From Lineus longissimus (lineage: Eukaryota; Nemertea; Pilidiophora; Heteronemertea; Lineidae), in contig NC_088312.1 in assembly GCF_910592395.1 (NCBI RefSeq), positions 5,520,001 through 5,580,000 of the forward strand: a DNA stretch of 60,000 bases, in the 5' to 3' direction. The notes below the pieces were generated by a model. It did not search any database. It saw only the letters and a list, made by a program, of their open reading frames with translations, and was not told where the DNA came from. Below, piece by piece: positions 40,301 to 59,857 of the stretch; within the stretch, counting starts at the first letter, position 1, and the number at the start of each line of letters is the position of its first letter. A program made the translations under genes and the position numbers.

Positions 40301-40954
40301 ACACATTCGGGTGAGAACCCATCATGGTGTCCGTTTTGTGACCGAACATTTTCTACCCATCTTGTCCTCGAGAAACACATCGAATCGGCTCACACCGGGG
40401 AACATCTGAACATTCAGTCCGTCTCAATGGAGGGGATAGCAAACGTTATGTCCGAAATGGGAAACGTCGTCATCGAGGGTGAGCGTTCGCAGGACGATCA
40501 GTTGTTTTTATGCGAACAATGCAACTCGACGTACGAATCACAAGAAATCTTAGCGATGCACATCTTAACTGATCACATGAAGCAGCATCTTGATCAACCA
40601 CACGATGTGGTTCCAGGTGTCAAAACAGAAACTCTGAATGATGGCACCGGGAAAATCGTGACTGTTCAGAACTACCCTGTGATTAGTGGTGATATCAAAG
40701 TGGAAGGACTGACGCTTGAAGATGTTGTAAATACGGTTGAGATTAACACGGACTCGATACCAGTGACAGATGGCAATGTTCCGCTGCATTCTATGATAAT
40801 CCAGGGAATGAGTGAGGAGCAGATGGTAGTGCATGTCGAGGATATGTCACATTTTTTCATGTCGGGTGCTGGTACAGAAACTGTGGTGACACAGGAACAG
40901 AATGAAGATAATACTGCAGCACAAATAATTTCAGAACAAACTCAAATGGATTAG
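34323..40954 (+). CDS. Multi-exon C2H2 zinc-finger protein with 17 fingers
   Basis: Probable nuclear DNA-binding regulator; I cannot assign an orthologue. Coding exons: 34323-34449, 34759-35112, 35296-35616, 35794-35928, 36138-36238, 36612-36765, 37017-37119, 37438-37598, 37755-37886, 38141-38241, 38387-38504, 38754-38857, 39018-39133, 39387-39467, 39672-39765 and 40121-40954, giving 1,011 codons with every junction in phase. Residues 1-270 are finger-free and contain an AT-hook-like KKRGRKPKG. Seventeen C2H2 fingers follow, in groups of four (exons 4-6) and thirteen (exons 9-16) separated by an acidic, lysine-rich spacer. The last 150 residues are acidic and threonine/valine rich, possibly an activation region. 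There is no KRAB, SCAN or BTB domain. The start ATG has a good context (aaaATGG); an in-frame upstream ATG-like extension exists. Confidence 0.88.
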
Positions 40955-41056
40955 AACAAAATTGGCAAATAGTGAAGGCCTTGTATTAAGAATGGTACAA
41001 AGTGCACTTTAAATGCCTACGCCATTCGTGTTCAAGTACATGTACATGAAGTGTTC

Positions 41057-41062
41057 AATAAA
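41057..41062 (+). terminator. Polyadenylation signal of the zinc-finger gene
   Basis: AATAAA 103 nt after the stop codon of the zinc-finger gene; a plausible end of a short 3' untranslated region. A further AATAAA-containing A-rich stretch lies near 41185. Confidence 0.6.
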
Positions 41063-41399
41063 ATGTTCCCTAACCTTTAGTAAGCCTGGCGCTTTCGTTG
41101 GAATGTGCCATTGTAGTCAAAAGAAAAGGATTTCATTTCATCAGGTTAGGATGTTTGTAAATATTCTTTTGTCATTGGGATTTATAATAAAAAAACATGT
41201 ATTTAGAATTAAGTTTGCTATTGTGTTTGGCGTCCTGTTGGAGACAAGGAAGATGGACTATGTTGTGGCACAGCTGTGTGAAGTGATGTTTCATAGCGTT
41301 TAGTATTTTCCTCGTCTTGTCTCCAGCACAATGTCGATCTTTCCACACATTGGAGAAGCAGTGGATTGACTTTGTTTGTGATGATGACCATCTTGTGTG

Positions 41400-42425
41400 T
41401 TGTGACCTGGAAATATACTATGGTTGTGACAAAGCTGTTGAGAGTAGTCTTCGATATTTCCCTGTCAGGGATATCTGATGAGGTGTCTCGTTTCGAGGGA
41501 CACAAGATGGTTGTGCTGTGACATGCACCAGCATCTTTAACATCAACCTCAAATCTTGTGGGCCCTCTAATGTGTAGAGTCCTGTGACCTAGAAATGGAC
41601 TAAGGTTGTGACAAAAGCTGTCTAAATTGATCTTGGGTATTTCCCTTTCCGGCACATTTAAGACACTGAAGATTGTTAAGGTGCTGTGACCAGAATGTGA
41701 ACTGTGATCGTGACGAAAGGTGTCTCAAGTGGTCTTTGGTCCTTCTTTGTCTGAGGCAAATCTGATGAGAGGTCTAGTTGTGACACACTGAAAATGGTTG
41801 TGCTGGGACCTGCACCTACAACATCAGATCGACATCCTCATGTTCAAGCCTCTTCAAATCCTGTAGACCCTCTCATGCACCTGGAAAATGACCAAGGTGG
41901 TGACAAAAGCTGTCTAAAGTGGTCTTTCTTATTTCCCTTATACCGGACATCTATTGAGGTATCCAGTTCTAAGACACTGAAGATGGTTGTGACAAGGACA
42001 ATCTAAATGTGATGTGACCGAAAGTGGACCGTGATTTGAACATGTCTAAGTGGACTTTAGTATGTCACTGTCTGAGGCACATCTGATGAGATGTCTGGTT
42101 TTGAGACACAGAAGATGGTTGTGTAACAGTGACCAGTGTCTGCAACATTGAATCGACGTCCTCTTGCGCAAGAGGCGTCAAATCTTGTAGACACTCTGAC
42201 ATTTTGGATGCTGCGACCTGTAAATGGACTATCACTAAGGTTGTGACAAAAGCTGTCTGGAGTGGTCATTGGTAATTTCCTGTCCGGGATCTGGCGAGGC
42301 GTCCAGTTTTGAGGCACAGATGAGATGGTTGTGACAGGACCATCTCATCTATTGTAACTAGAAAAAGGGCAGATATTGTGACAAAAGTTGTCTAAAGTGG
42401 TCTCTGGTATGTCCCTGTCTGATTG
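41400..42425. repeat. Degenerate tandem repeat, about 180-nt unit
   Basis: Recurring core on the plus strand: TTGTGACAAAAGCTGTCTAAA, then GTGGTCTTTGGTATTTCCCTGTC, ATCTGATGAGGTGTCTAGTT and GACACTGAAGATGGTTGTG. Core copies start near 41423, 41605, 41713, 41898, 42240 and 42377, with indels and decay between them. Read on the minus strand, two stretches (41218-41655 and 42057-42317) stay open and share peptide-like words such as DSFCHNLS and DTSSDIP/DISSDVP. The frames change between copies and there is no convincing start or splice structure, so I favour a decayed minisatellite. Confidence 0.75.
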
Positions 42426-42484
42426 AAATCGTACGAGTTGAGTGTAGTTCTACTGAGGGTGGGCCACAGAGTCGTGATGCATGA

Positions 42485-43490
42485 TGGCACTAACCTGTTG
42501 GAGACACTATTGGGGATAAGGACTTGTGACTCGGGCCGCCATGTATCTGCTGTGGTGTTTGATATCAACCTGTGAGAGACTTTGATCTTTGACTATGGTT
42601 GTGACTACAGCAGCCATACATACAGCTTGGTGGTTTGTGTAGACTTGGCGAAGGCATGGAGGATGGGCTATGGTTGTGACTGCAATCTAACGCGGTGTTC
42701 AGTATTGACCTCTGTTGGAGGCATGGATAATGGAAAATGGTTTTGACTGGGGTCTTCATAATGTTTGGTATTTACCAGTTAGAACATTGAGGATGTACTA
42801 TGCATACTTGTGAATAGGGCGACCGTGCATCTAATGTGGAATTTTGGAAATTGACCTGTTGGAGGCAAGGAGGGTGAACTATGTTTGTGACTGCGGTCAT
42901 CATGTGGTGTTTGATATATTAGGAACATTGAGGATGGACTGTGCATGTGACCTCACCAAGACCATACTAAGCTTTGGTCAAACTAGCAATCAGTTAATGA
43001 GTCTGACACTAGGAAACCACACTGTCCTTGCCTGCATATCAACAGCAAAAAGCATTGTCCTCAGGTCCTGACGAATTCGCGTACGATTGAACGACATCAC
43101 AAAATCGAAACCTGTTACGCATCTGTACTGTTGATATTCGTACTGGAGAAAAGCCATTTAACATCACCAGTGCCGTAGCCGGGTGTTTTGTTTTGGGAAC
43201 ATGATGGACTATGGTTGTGATTGGGTTCATCAGTGGCAATATTTACGGTCAACGCCAATGCGAATATTATGTGCAGACATCCGAATGGATGGTGGTTTTC
43301 TCATGAACGAGTGTTGTACAACTTGCAAGTAATCAAACGTTTGACGGGTTTGTCCCATAACTGTTAGCAATTGAGATGTAAAATGTTGTACTGACCTGTT
43401 CCAGGCATGCCCGAGGATGGACTATGGTTGTGACTGGGTTCTAACGTGGTACTTCGTATTGATCTGTTGGAGGCATGGATGATAGACCTC
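42485..43490. repeat. Degenerate tandem repeat, about 60-80-nt unit
   Basis: Approximate unit: CTGTTGGAGGCATGGAGGA then TGGACTATGGTTGTGACT and a variable spacer containing GTGGTGTTTGGTATT. Copies begin near 42498, 42569, 42648, 42713, 42776, 42858, 42919, 43190, 43396 and 43466; an outlying copy occurs near 41235, before the larger-unit array. The GATGG and GGTTGTGAC words are shared with that array, so the two probably have a common origin. Confidence 0.7.
43090..43203 (+). pseudogene. Possible decayed C2H2 zinc-finger remnant
   Basis: A stop-to-stop frame of about 38 codons contains RTGEKPFNI preceded by a leucine-bearing stretch (NLLRICTVDI). TGEKPF is the hallmark linker between C2H2 fingers. 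The expected histidines before the linker and the cysteines after it have been lost. It lies inside the repeat field downstream of the zinc-finger gene and may be a relic of a duplicated finger exon; a chance match cannot be excluded. Confidence 0.35.
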
Positions 43491-43859
43491 GGACCTCGTG
43501 GCATCTGATGAGATTGATCGATAGGGTATTGACAAGGACTTTGTTTCTGTAGGACCGACCTTTCATTGTTGTGTTAAGCAAGGGACACCATTTTGGCTAG
43601 AAGTTGAAATCCAAAAGCAATCAGAACTCTTTCAAAGCGAAGTGAACGCCAATTTCAAAGGTGGAACTGAACTCAGTACATGTACTTTGCTTTCCAGAGA
43701 ATAGACACACCCTTGAAATTGACATTAACTTCATTTTGAAGGTGTTGGTTACTCTAGGATTTCATGCTCTAGCGAAAAAGGGCGGTGCCTATGGTTAACC
43801 CTTAAATCTTCCTCGGATCCCCATGATATACTATGTAAGACTCTTTCTGTGATAAAACT

Positions 43860-43865
43860 TTTATT
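43860..43865 (-). terminator. Candidate polyadenylation signal of the knottin-like peptide gene
   Basis: AATAAA on the minus strand about 530 nt after the peptide gene's stop codon; the first canonical signal I see downstream of it. A closer non-canonical signal is possible. Confidence 0.4.
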
Positions 43866-44397
43866 TCCAATGATGAATAAATAATGAAACGTGAAACGTG
43901 AAACATTTGGGATCACTTAAAAACAACTTGAATTTGGTTCAAAAGGAGCAACATTGATTAGTGAAGACCTATGTCGTACTTGAAGATTCTCCCACAGGAG
44001 GCCTTGGTATCGTCGTAAAATACATTTAAGAGACGATCCAAATGCCTGATGGGTTGACGTATTTGAAATGCAGGCCAAGAGCTGGCTAACTCGGTGACGT
44101 TCCCTCACCAGTGTAAGTGACCAAATACTGTCACCAAATCCATCATCAAATCAATCTTTTCCACGGATTCCAACAGCACATGTAATTTACGATATCCCGA
44201 CCGGACTGATCGAGTGCATTTCAATAGCAATCTCCAGTAGAACTGTTCTACTCTCCGTCTACCTCATGGTCCAACCGACACTGAAGAATTCCCGATTTTC
44301 ATTGAATTTGATTATTAATCAAAAAAGGTCCAAATGCAAATCTACTGAGTACAAAAAAGCTCATGATAATCCCCGTGCCCTCACTTCTTTTCAGTCT

Positions 44398-47300
44398 TCA
44401 ATTTTGATCACAGAATCCGGTGCCAAACATACTGACTGGTCGACAGTTCTTTGAGCAGCACGAGCTGTCTCGACTGCAGGCGTGGTTAAGAGGCTGGCAT
44501 TCCCCGTCGATGGAGTTCCATAACCAGTTGCCGCGCTTTTCGGATCTGAAGCGAAAAACGAAACAAGGAGGTGGATTTAACAGAAAGAAACTTTAGCGAG
44601 ATGTTTGTCAATGAGATTGATTGAAATCTCAAATGTATTCCTTTTGGTCTAGTTTTGCCTCATTTTATAAAAGAACGAAATGTTGAATAGCGATCTGGAC
44701 TTCTTTTTCTCCGAAGTCAGACAAGCAAACCGACTTACCCTTCATCAATGTCCGCATATCGCCCGGCCAAATGCGGCATCGCGTCGGAAAGACCTGAAAA
44801 ATAAGAAAAAGATCGCTATAGGCCTCACTGAAGTCCAGTGATGCACGGCTGGGCGTTCGCGTTTGGGTTTCGGGGCTTTGCGAAAACTCCCTAATTTGAT
44901 ACGCGTAACAATCGTTTTGCCATGAAGCAACTGTCATTTCTGATCATTGTCAGCATCCGCGCGTCCCATTAGAAGAGGAAGTATGGTCACTCGAGCGGAA
45001 GGCCGCATCTTTAATTCCCTGTCACCGCTTTTTTGAATGATCGGGAGAGTGCTCATAATGTCAATTAAGACCCAAGGGAGCACTGGGGGCTTTCGCTTCG
45101 AACAGCGTGATTTGAGATTGTTGACTTTACTGCTGCCTCAGTACATTGCTCTTGTTCTTGAGCTTGAATCTTTCATGGTTTTTTTTCAAGAAAATATGAA
45201 ATAACCCAGCGGGTATATTGCTTATCACTTGCTGTAGCTGGGGACAAGTATTACGTGTGCGAGGGGAGGAGCACGGGACTGATTCTGCGGCATTGTATTT
45301 GATGAGAGACCGCGGGCCAGGGACAGAATTGCCTTCCAGAATGTAGATGTATCCATACATGATATGTGCATATGCATGTATACAAGCCTGTCAGTAGTAT
45401 AAACTGATCTCAATTTATTAGAAAAGAATTGCCAGTCACACTATACTAGCCCACAAGCATCTCTAGTGACAACCGGTCAACAAAGAACTGCAACATGTCA
45501 GATTCAGCTATGTAGTTAATTATGACAGTGACAATATAATTGCGACAGAAATTGATCTACACTGTTCCACTGAGACTCTGCAGACTACCAGTGAGCTGAA
45601 TTACACGAGTTACACGCGAGGTTTTACATCGTGTCAACAAGCAAATCGCATTTAACCCATTTTGTCGGGCCAAGCTCGCAGCAGACCGTTGTATACTAAC
45701 ATCATAACGTCCCCCAGTCGACAAGAATGAGACAACTTCTAGCATAATGAATAAACATAACAGAATCACCAAAAACTCATTGTGAGTGTCCAATGGCATA
45801 CCGATTGATAGAGTAGGCGGTGAAACCTTTTTTGTTTATTCCTTTATGCTTTGTAAAGTGCGTTTTAAATCTTCTTTTTTTTATATCGAAGTAAAGGATT
45901 GTGATAATGATATGTCAGCATCCACAACTGCATGCTCGTAATCTCCTGACCAAAACTGCAAAAACTGCGGGCAATAAACAAAAGACGTAAACGACATCAT
46001 ATTCAGCATTAAAAAAATCCACGAGTTTGCGTTAAGGAGGCAATTGTAATTAAAAACTGTAAAAAAAGACTAATGCCAGCTCCGTGTGCTGAATGGGAGA
46101 GGAATTAAGGCAATTATCCTTGTTTCTGCGAAGAATGTCGGCGTAAGGGGTTGATTTGACACGAGGGAAATCATGATTTAGAGTGGCGTTTCTTTTGGAT
46201 GCTGAACATGGTGAACCCCCCCCCCCTCCTTACCAAATTCCTATATCCGCCTCAGAAGATGTGCACATGGCTCATCCCCAGCCAAATATCTTGATCAGCC
46301 TCATCAATATTCAAATGGAGGTGGAGTGCCATGTTCGTCATTTTCCGAAGGCTTGTTCCATGGAGGTCAGAGGTCGCTAGACATTGTGTGATTACATGTA
46401 AGACATATTGGCCAGTCCAATCTGTCATCGCCGTAAAGTCTTATATCAATGGCCTCTTGGCTAATCAAATAGACAATAAAATGAACTCATAACACAACGT
46501 CTCTGAACAACAATCCATCTTACATAATTAGCGACTAATAACACTTTTGCCATTAACCGAGAAAGCGTCTGTCCGGGTGGGCCAAGCACAAAGATAAATT
46601 TGATCTCTCAGCTGGCTTACAAATAGAGGCAAGTTATTACAATATGGAAAACGATATTTGTTTTCGGGTGATTCATCAAAGTATCGCCTTATTGCCTCAA
46701 CGAGATGTGGTCGCATATTACTCTAAATGGTACCAACACACTGCAGATCGTTCAAATTGGTTGTGACAAGAACTTCCTCTAGTTTCACCAATCTGAGACT
46801 ACATGTATACCTTGTTATTTATACAAAATCGTCCAAAGGGTATAAGCCGTATCCTTATGTACGTCACGGCCATCGGACAACTTGGTATCGCCAAGCCATT
46901 CTCCAAGTCCAAATTGAGCATGTTGACGATGGACTGTGACAACTCAACGACTATGTGCGTCTCCTCTTACCTTGATATTTAGACATTTAGATCGGTGAAA
47001 TTAGAGTTCTATACAAGTGTTCTGTCTTTACGTTCATAATGAATGCAAAAGAAGCCACAAAGTGTCCCCGCACTTTCCTAGGGTCTATAGCTTAAGAATG
47101 GTACAATAGTAAAGATGAATGCGACAACTTCGCGACCTCGAATACTTTGATTAACTTAGAATCTTTCCATTTTTATTGAAAGATTCCTATCAACTCATAT
47201 CGGCGTTCCTTCACCGCTGATCCGATCTGGCCGGCGGGAATCTGTCAGACGCACATGCATAGGTGGCCTCGCGTGCAATAAGGACCACCGAAAATGTGGC

Positions 47301-47885
47301 CGTCCTGACCGATTTTATCGGCGGTGAAGGAGGGAGGGATACCGACGTACAACGACATTGGATCGGCTCAACTGAGAACTATACTGATAGGGCGTGTGAA
47401 CAGTTGTTTTATTAGTTTCGTTTGATACGATTAACAATTAGACCAGGGTGATTAAGAGGACTAAGGAGTCATGTGGTAGCAGGACTTTTGACGAAGGAAA
47501 GGAATCGGTTCAAATCATTTAGGGTCACCCGATCCCCATTAATTCATACATTGTAGTTGATCCCGACGCCCCGATATGGTGGTTGGGGTGTCCACCTCGT
47601 GAACGGAAGGTCGACGGTTCGAGCCCCGTCGGTATTTTCCCGATATGCAGCTAGGGTACAAACTGTATTCTTTCCAGGCGCCTGGCATCAAGAATTAGAG
47701 AGCGTCTCAAAGTCAAAACTGGCTGACCCTTTCATTAGGGGAGATCTACACACGTAATATACAACTTTTACTTTTACAATATATATGAGTTGACATGACC
47801 TGACATTTAGAAGAATTATCAAACATTACTCACCAATTAAGAGAACAGTTCCTATAATCATGATGGAGATGATTGTGACCTTCAT
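44398..47885 (-). CDS. Secreted six-cysteine (knottin-like) peptide precursor
   Basis: Three coding exons: 47834-47885 (ATG to donor ATTG|gtgagt), 44739-44793 (acceptor ttttcag|, donor GG|gtaagt) and 44398-44545 (acceptor cttcag| to TGA). Phases 1 and 2 agree, giving 84 codons. Exon 1 is a signal peptide: one lysine, then a hydrophobic run rich in I, V, L and T. Exon 2 is a short pro-region (residues 19-35). Exon 3 opens with a dibasic KR processing site and then a 44-residue mature part with six cysteines spaced C-x6-C-x5-C-C-x3-C-x10-C. This is the order of inhibitor-cystine-knot peptides, which include neuropeptides, protease inhibitors, antimicrobials and venom peptides; the function here is unknown. 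The start has A at -3 and a TATA box lies upstream. I found no sister copy in the window. Confidence 0.75.
47201..47340. repeat. Imperfect inverted repeat
   Basis: Left arm near 47201-47221 (CGGCGTTCCTTCACCGCTGAT) and right arm near 47316-47330 (ATCGGCGGTGAAGG) are reverse complements over about 14 nt, with weaker pairing further in. It may be a worn miniature inverted-repeat element, or a hairpin, in the first intron of the knottin-like gene. Confidence 0.4.
47563..47650 (+). mobile_element. tRNA-derived SINE head
   Basis: A-box-like TGGTGGTTGGGG followed about 35 nt later by a near-perfect B box (GGTTCGAGCCC) in a stem GACGG/CCGTC. The 3' part does not pair with the would-be acceptor stem, so this is not a functional tRNA. 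It lies inside the 3-kb first intron of the knottin-like gene, opposite to that gene's direction. The tail and target duplications are unclear. Confidence 0.6.
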
Positions 47886-47954
47886 AGTGGACGTTTGACG
47901 TTGTATGTTTGCTTCCGATATATAGTTTGTTGCGCTATAGAAATCGTCCACTCA

Positions 47955-47962
47955 TTTTATAT
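47955..47962 (-). promoter_or_regulatory. TATA box of the knottin-like peptide gene
   Basis: ATATAAAA on the minus strand, about 70 nt upstream of the start codon, which would place transcription start near 47930 and leave a short 5' leader. A second TATATA-like stretch lies near 47918-47925. A TATA promoter is typical of tissue-restricted secreted-peptide genes. Confidence 0.5.
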
Positions 47963-48332
47963 GAGAAGACGACCTCCCAATCCATGTTCAGTCAGTCCAA
48001 TTCCACACTCCACGCAAAGATCACTGTATAGAGTTTACTTGTTGCATGAGCCGCATTGTTGATTGGCATCCCAAACGACAATATTATATCACATTCTGAT
48101 GCGCAGTGGTTTCGTTCTTATGTATGTTTGCAATGTTGTTATAATCCTTCGTCCAGAGATGGCAGTAGTATCAAACTGATGCCACCTCTAGATCTGTGTC
48201 ACATATCACGCATCAATATTTGTTAGGAAGAAACGTGACGGAGTGAGTAGAGGTATTGTTCAACCACTGATTAATTTGTTATCTTCCCCCCCCTTATCCC
48301 AACCCACCTATATGCTCGACCAGCACCATGTA

Positions 48333-48510
48333 CAGTAGAACCTCCCTTAGCGGACACCTCTCTACTAAGGACATCCTCTCTATTAAGGACACTAGTTTCG
48401 GTCCCAAATAGGTCATTTACATTCATTTTGACCTCTCTAATCAGGACACCTCTCTATTAATGACAGCACTTGTCAGTCCCGAGGGTGTCCTTAATAGAGG
48501 GGTTCCACTG
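48333..48510. mobile_element. Pogo/Tigger-like MITE with TA target duplication
   Basis: A 178-bp element starting CAGTAGAACCTCCCTTAGCGG and ending with the inverted counterpart (GGTTCCACTG). It is flanked on both sides by TA (48331-48332 and 48511-48512). The CAGT-GAACC terminus and TA duplication are those of pogo/Tigger DNA transposons. It has no coding capacity. The interior has further copies of CTCTCTATTAAGGACA in both orientations, so the whole element can fold into a long hairpin. Confidence 0.85.
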
Positions 48511-48512
48511 TA

Positions 48513-51500
48513 GTTGCGTATCACGCGTCGAAAACAAAAATAAATTAATCAATTGGGACTCTCTGTTGTCAAACATTTTAATGGTTTGTGTGGCCCTTGA
48601 CACGGAATTCCCCGTGATGATTTGAACTACAAATCGATGTAAATTGAGAGCAAATGTGCAAAATGTAGTCTACAATTATCCCGATACACTTAAATCGATA
48701 TCTATCGTTGTTAAAGCGAAATTCAATAGGCCTATCCTCGGGACCTCGGGTGCGTTTAATTATTCATGCAACTTGATGAAGACAAGCAGCAAGGATTTTA
48801 GATCTCTGTGTCTCATTATAGCCAGGGATAGGCCTGATATCGTCCCTGGTGTACTTACATGTAGAGAAGCCTAGTATTCTTCAAGTATCATTTCATAGTG
48901 AATGCCAATTAAATGGATTATTATTCGTTTATGATGGAGTGAGAACTAACCACTGGTAGTCGATAGGCGAGTATAAACTTATTTCTTTGAATAGTGAATA
49001 CATACATGGGTAGACGTAACATGAGCAAGAGCAAGTATGTACATTTGAGATAATAGTCACTTAAGTTAATGTTCACATTCTCTTGGTTCTTGTGACTAAG
49101 AAATTGAATTGGTCTCAAAACTATTGAGTTGATCCCAAATTATATTAAATATCATTTTGGAACCCATTCAATTTCTTCATATATAGTTGGCTAAAGAATT
49201 ACTTGCCTCTAGCAATGGCCGTATTTCGTATGCATACATGAGTTGAGAAAAAACGAAAACAGTTCACAGTTGACATTATGATAGGCGTATTGAATACAAA
49301 CACATCGTCACTCACAGAACATTGCCGAAAATTGTGTGTATGGCCCAATCCCTTCGGAAGACAAATAATGAAAATGATAGTCTGTTTTTCGTCTCTGTAT
49401 AGTTGACGGACTGCACCTATATCTATCATCAATATTAGGCAGCTGTATCCACGACTGTCAGACTAAATTCACATCACCACGATAACACTGATAACTATGC
49501 CAGGCAACAAAATACATGTAACACGGCCCGAGAAGAAAGGAGACCTTAATCCAGTTGCATCATTAATGAATTGGACAAAATATCGCCAACCCGGGCCAAA
49601 TCTCCTGCGTGCAAAAGAAATGATTTGATTACAAGCTGGCGTGCTGTCGAAATTTCGCTAGATTATTCATTGTCGTCATGTTACAGTTGGGGAGGAGGAT
49701 GTTCAATTCCAATCGGGTGATTTCGCTAAATAATACACTGGCAGCTCGTCATGGAATCTGCGAGTTCCAGTCTATTCTAAAATGATACGGTTATCATTTA
49801 CACTTCTACAAGGTTTATGCCACCTATGGTGTAACAGGAATCACGAGTGACAAGCCGCCTGGTGACAAGAAATGAAACTCGACCTACGTTCCGAATTTAA
49901 CCTTTACACGTTCGTGTAATTATCAGATCAAAGTAACAAACAATAGTGCATCAACAATAATCAATATTCACAATTCCTCATCTGATTGAATGTGCTCCTG
50001 ATTGATATTCTCGATGTAGTATTGTTGACAAGACATAAGGAAATTCCACTGGAAGACTTCTGCGTACGCGCATTTGGTTAGACTGGTAGGCCTATATAAT
50101 GCCAAAATGTCACGGTTATGAAGGATGAGGATATTGTCTGTATGTAGTTTCCAGTCAAGTTGTGGAATTCCTAACCTCGTCACCAGATCAATAATTACAT
50201 AGATGCACTTGGGACGATTTTGCTACTGCTAACGATGTATAGACTCGACAACGGACTAATTATTTCTTTTTAATTACACAGGTGTGTAGTTTTATCGGGT
50301 GACTTGAGTCAATGGCGGCTGGAAGCAGACGATAGCTGTGTCGTCTGGTCGTGTGCAGGAAATGCGGAAAAGCGTTAGTGGCGATAATTACCGGATTCAT
50401 TTGAGCAAATTTCGCCAAGGAATGAAATGGGAGAATACGCCTTTCAGAGTTTCCGTTGAATTCTGCAGACGACGGCGTGAGAAAAACAACCAGACCATTA
50501 GGTGAGAACGGTTTCAGTTATGTCACGGATTGTTTGGAATTTGTTAAAAATATGTAGCGACCTGCATCATTTCCGGTGAAAGGAAGCTGTGCACCAAGAT
50601 TTGCAACTTCCGTCCTTATATCAATTTCCGGTAAAAAGTACCGCGATATCATGAAACGCACGCGATTGCATATTAGTGCCAATCGGAGATGCGGATACTT
50701 ATCCAGCTGTAAATCATTGAATCTCTATACATGTATATATCTATATTTCGCGTGATTTATTCGAATTATAGCAAAAAACCGTCACGCGATTGTCGTATAT
50801 CTTAAGGCGACGTTGACTAGAATGATGTTGGCGTATTGTTCCGGGTCAAAACCAATGAAAGACGCGTTTGGGTGTGTAAAAAACAAAGCCAGTGCTTTTA
50901 TGGGATGACTGGAGGCGCCATATTGAAGAAAAAACGCCCATAGTAATCAGATTCCTTGTTACCGAAGTGTGCGTTGCGCATATAGATTGCGCTCACCTCT
51001 CTACAAGTGGACACCCCGCTCGTACAACTGGCGGAACGTCCCCACGATCAAACGGCCTACTCGTTGACAATTTCGTTCGGCAATTTCCGGATTAGCTTAC
51101 AAATCAATCAAGCTCTTCGTACAACCTGAAGTCTCCCTTGTATCATATTTATTAAATAAATGTTCTGGTATTGTGACTTTATTAGTGCAAGCGGGGAAGC
51201 CGCTAGTTTATGCAAACACCATTGGAAGGACTAAGCGCTTCGTCCATGTGCGAATGCACAACAATGCTCTGGATTATACCATTATGGATCATACGTTCAT
51301 GATAGATACATTTAATAGGCGACATATCGAGAACTTATTCATGATCAGTGCGGTCAACTTCAACGAGATTTTCTAGAATTTCATTTTATGGAGGCGAGTT
51401 TGATTACCATATCGATTCAGGCTATTTAACCGTTAATTTAGTTTCAAACGAAATTAGACGAGAATTTATATCTAATCCAAGAGTATAAGCGTGTGAATTG

Positions 51501-51777
51501 ATATCGGAAATATCAGTGCTTGGCTGGAGATGTCATCAAATTATTCTGGGATATTCGGATGAACTTATAAGGCCTAACTGTATGAAAGGGTGCGTATGAG
51601 GTTTGATCCAAAGAACTAATTAGAGAAAAGGTTTTCGACACCAACATTTATCGCTCATACCTGTACGTTTATCAGTTCTCTCTTTTTCATTTCTCGAAGT
51701 TGTTATTTTCCCAAAGGCTCCAAAAAGAGGATATATTTCAAATAGAATTGGCATGGTAAACGTCTGCGGTAGCGGTG
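48513..51777. other. Intergenic stretch upstream of the HUNK-like kinase
   Basis: I find no convincing coding exon on either strand. The part from about 50280 to 51770 is the likely promoter and 5' leader of the kinase. An AG|gtgaga donor-like site near 50500 could mark a 5' untranslated exon, but nothing confirms it. There are scattered homopurine and AT-rich stretches, and no clear repeats. Confidence 0.5.

Positions 51778-59857
<8,080 letters not shown>

Noticed and set aside
41218-41655. 145-codon open frame on the minus strand
   Set aside because: It spans a decayed tandem repeat, the frame is lost in other copies, and no start, splice or promoter signal supports it as a gene.
44665-44937. 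90-codon open frames on the minus strand over exon 2 of the knottin-like gene
   Set aside because: They are read-through of that small exon and its flanking introns in more than one frame, with no independent support.
46183-46380. 65-codon open frame with a proline run
   Set aside because: The proline run comes from a C-tract; there is no coding-like composition, splice signal or similarity.
47563-47640. Possible functional tRNA gene (A and B boxes, T-arm stem)
   Set aside because: The 5' and 3' acceptor strands do not pair and the anticodon stem is poor; it fits a tRNA-derived SINE better.
51173-51376. 67-codon open frame upstream of the kinase
   Set aside because: No recognisable domain and no link in frame to the kinase start; likely chance within the 5' flanking region.
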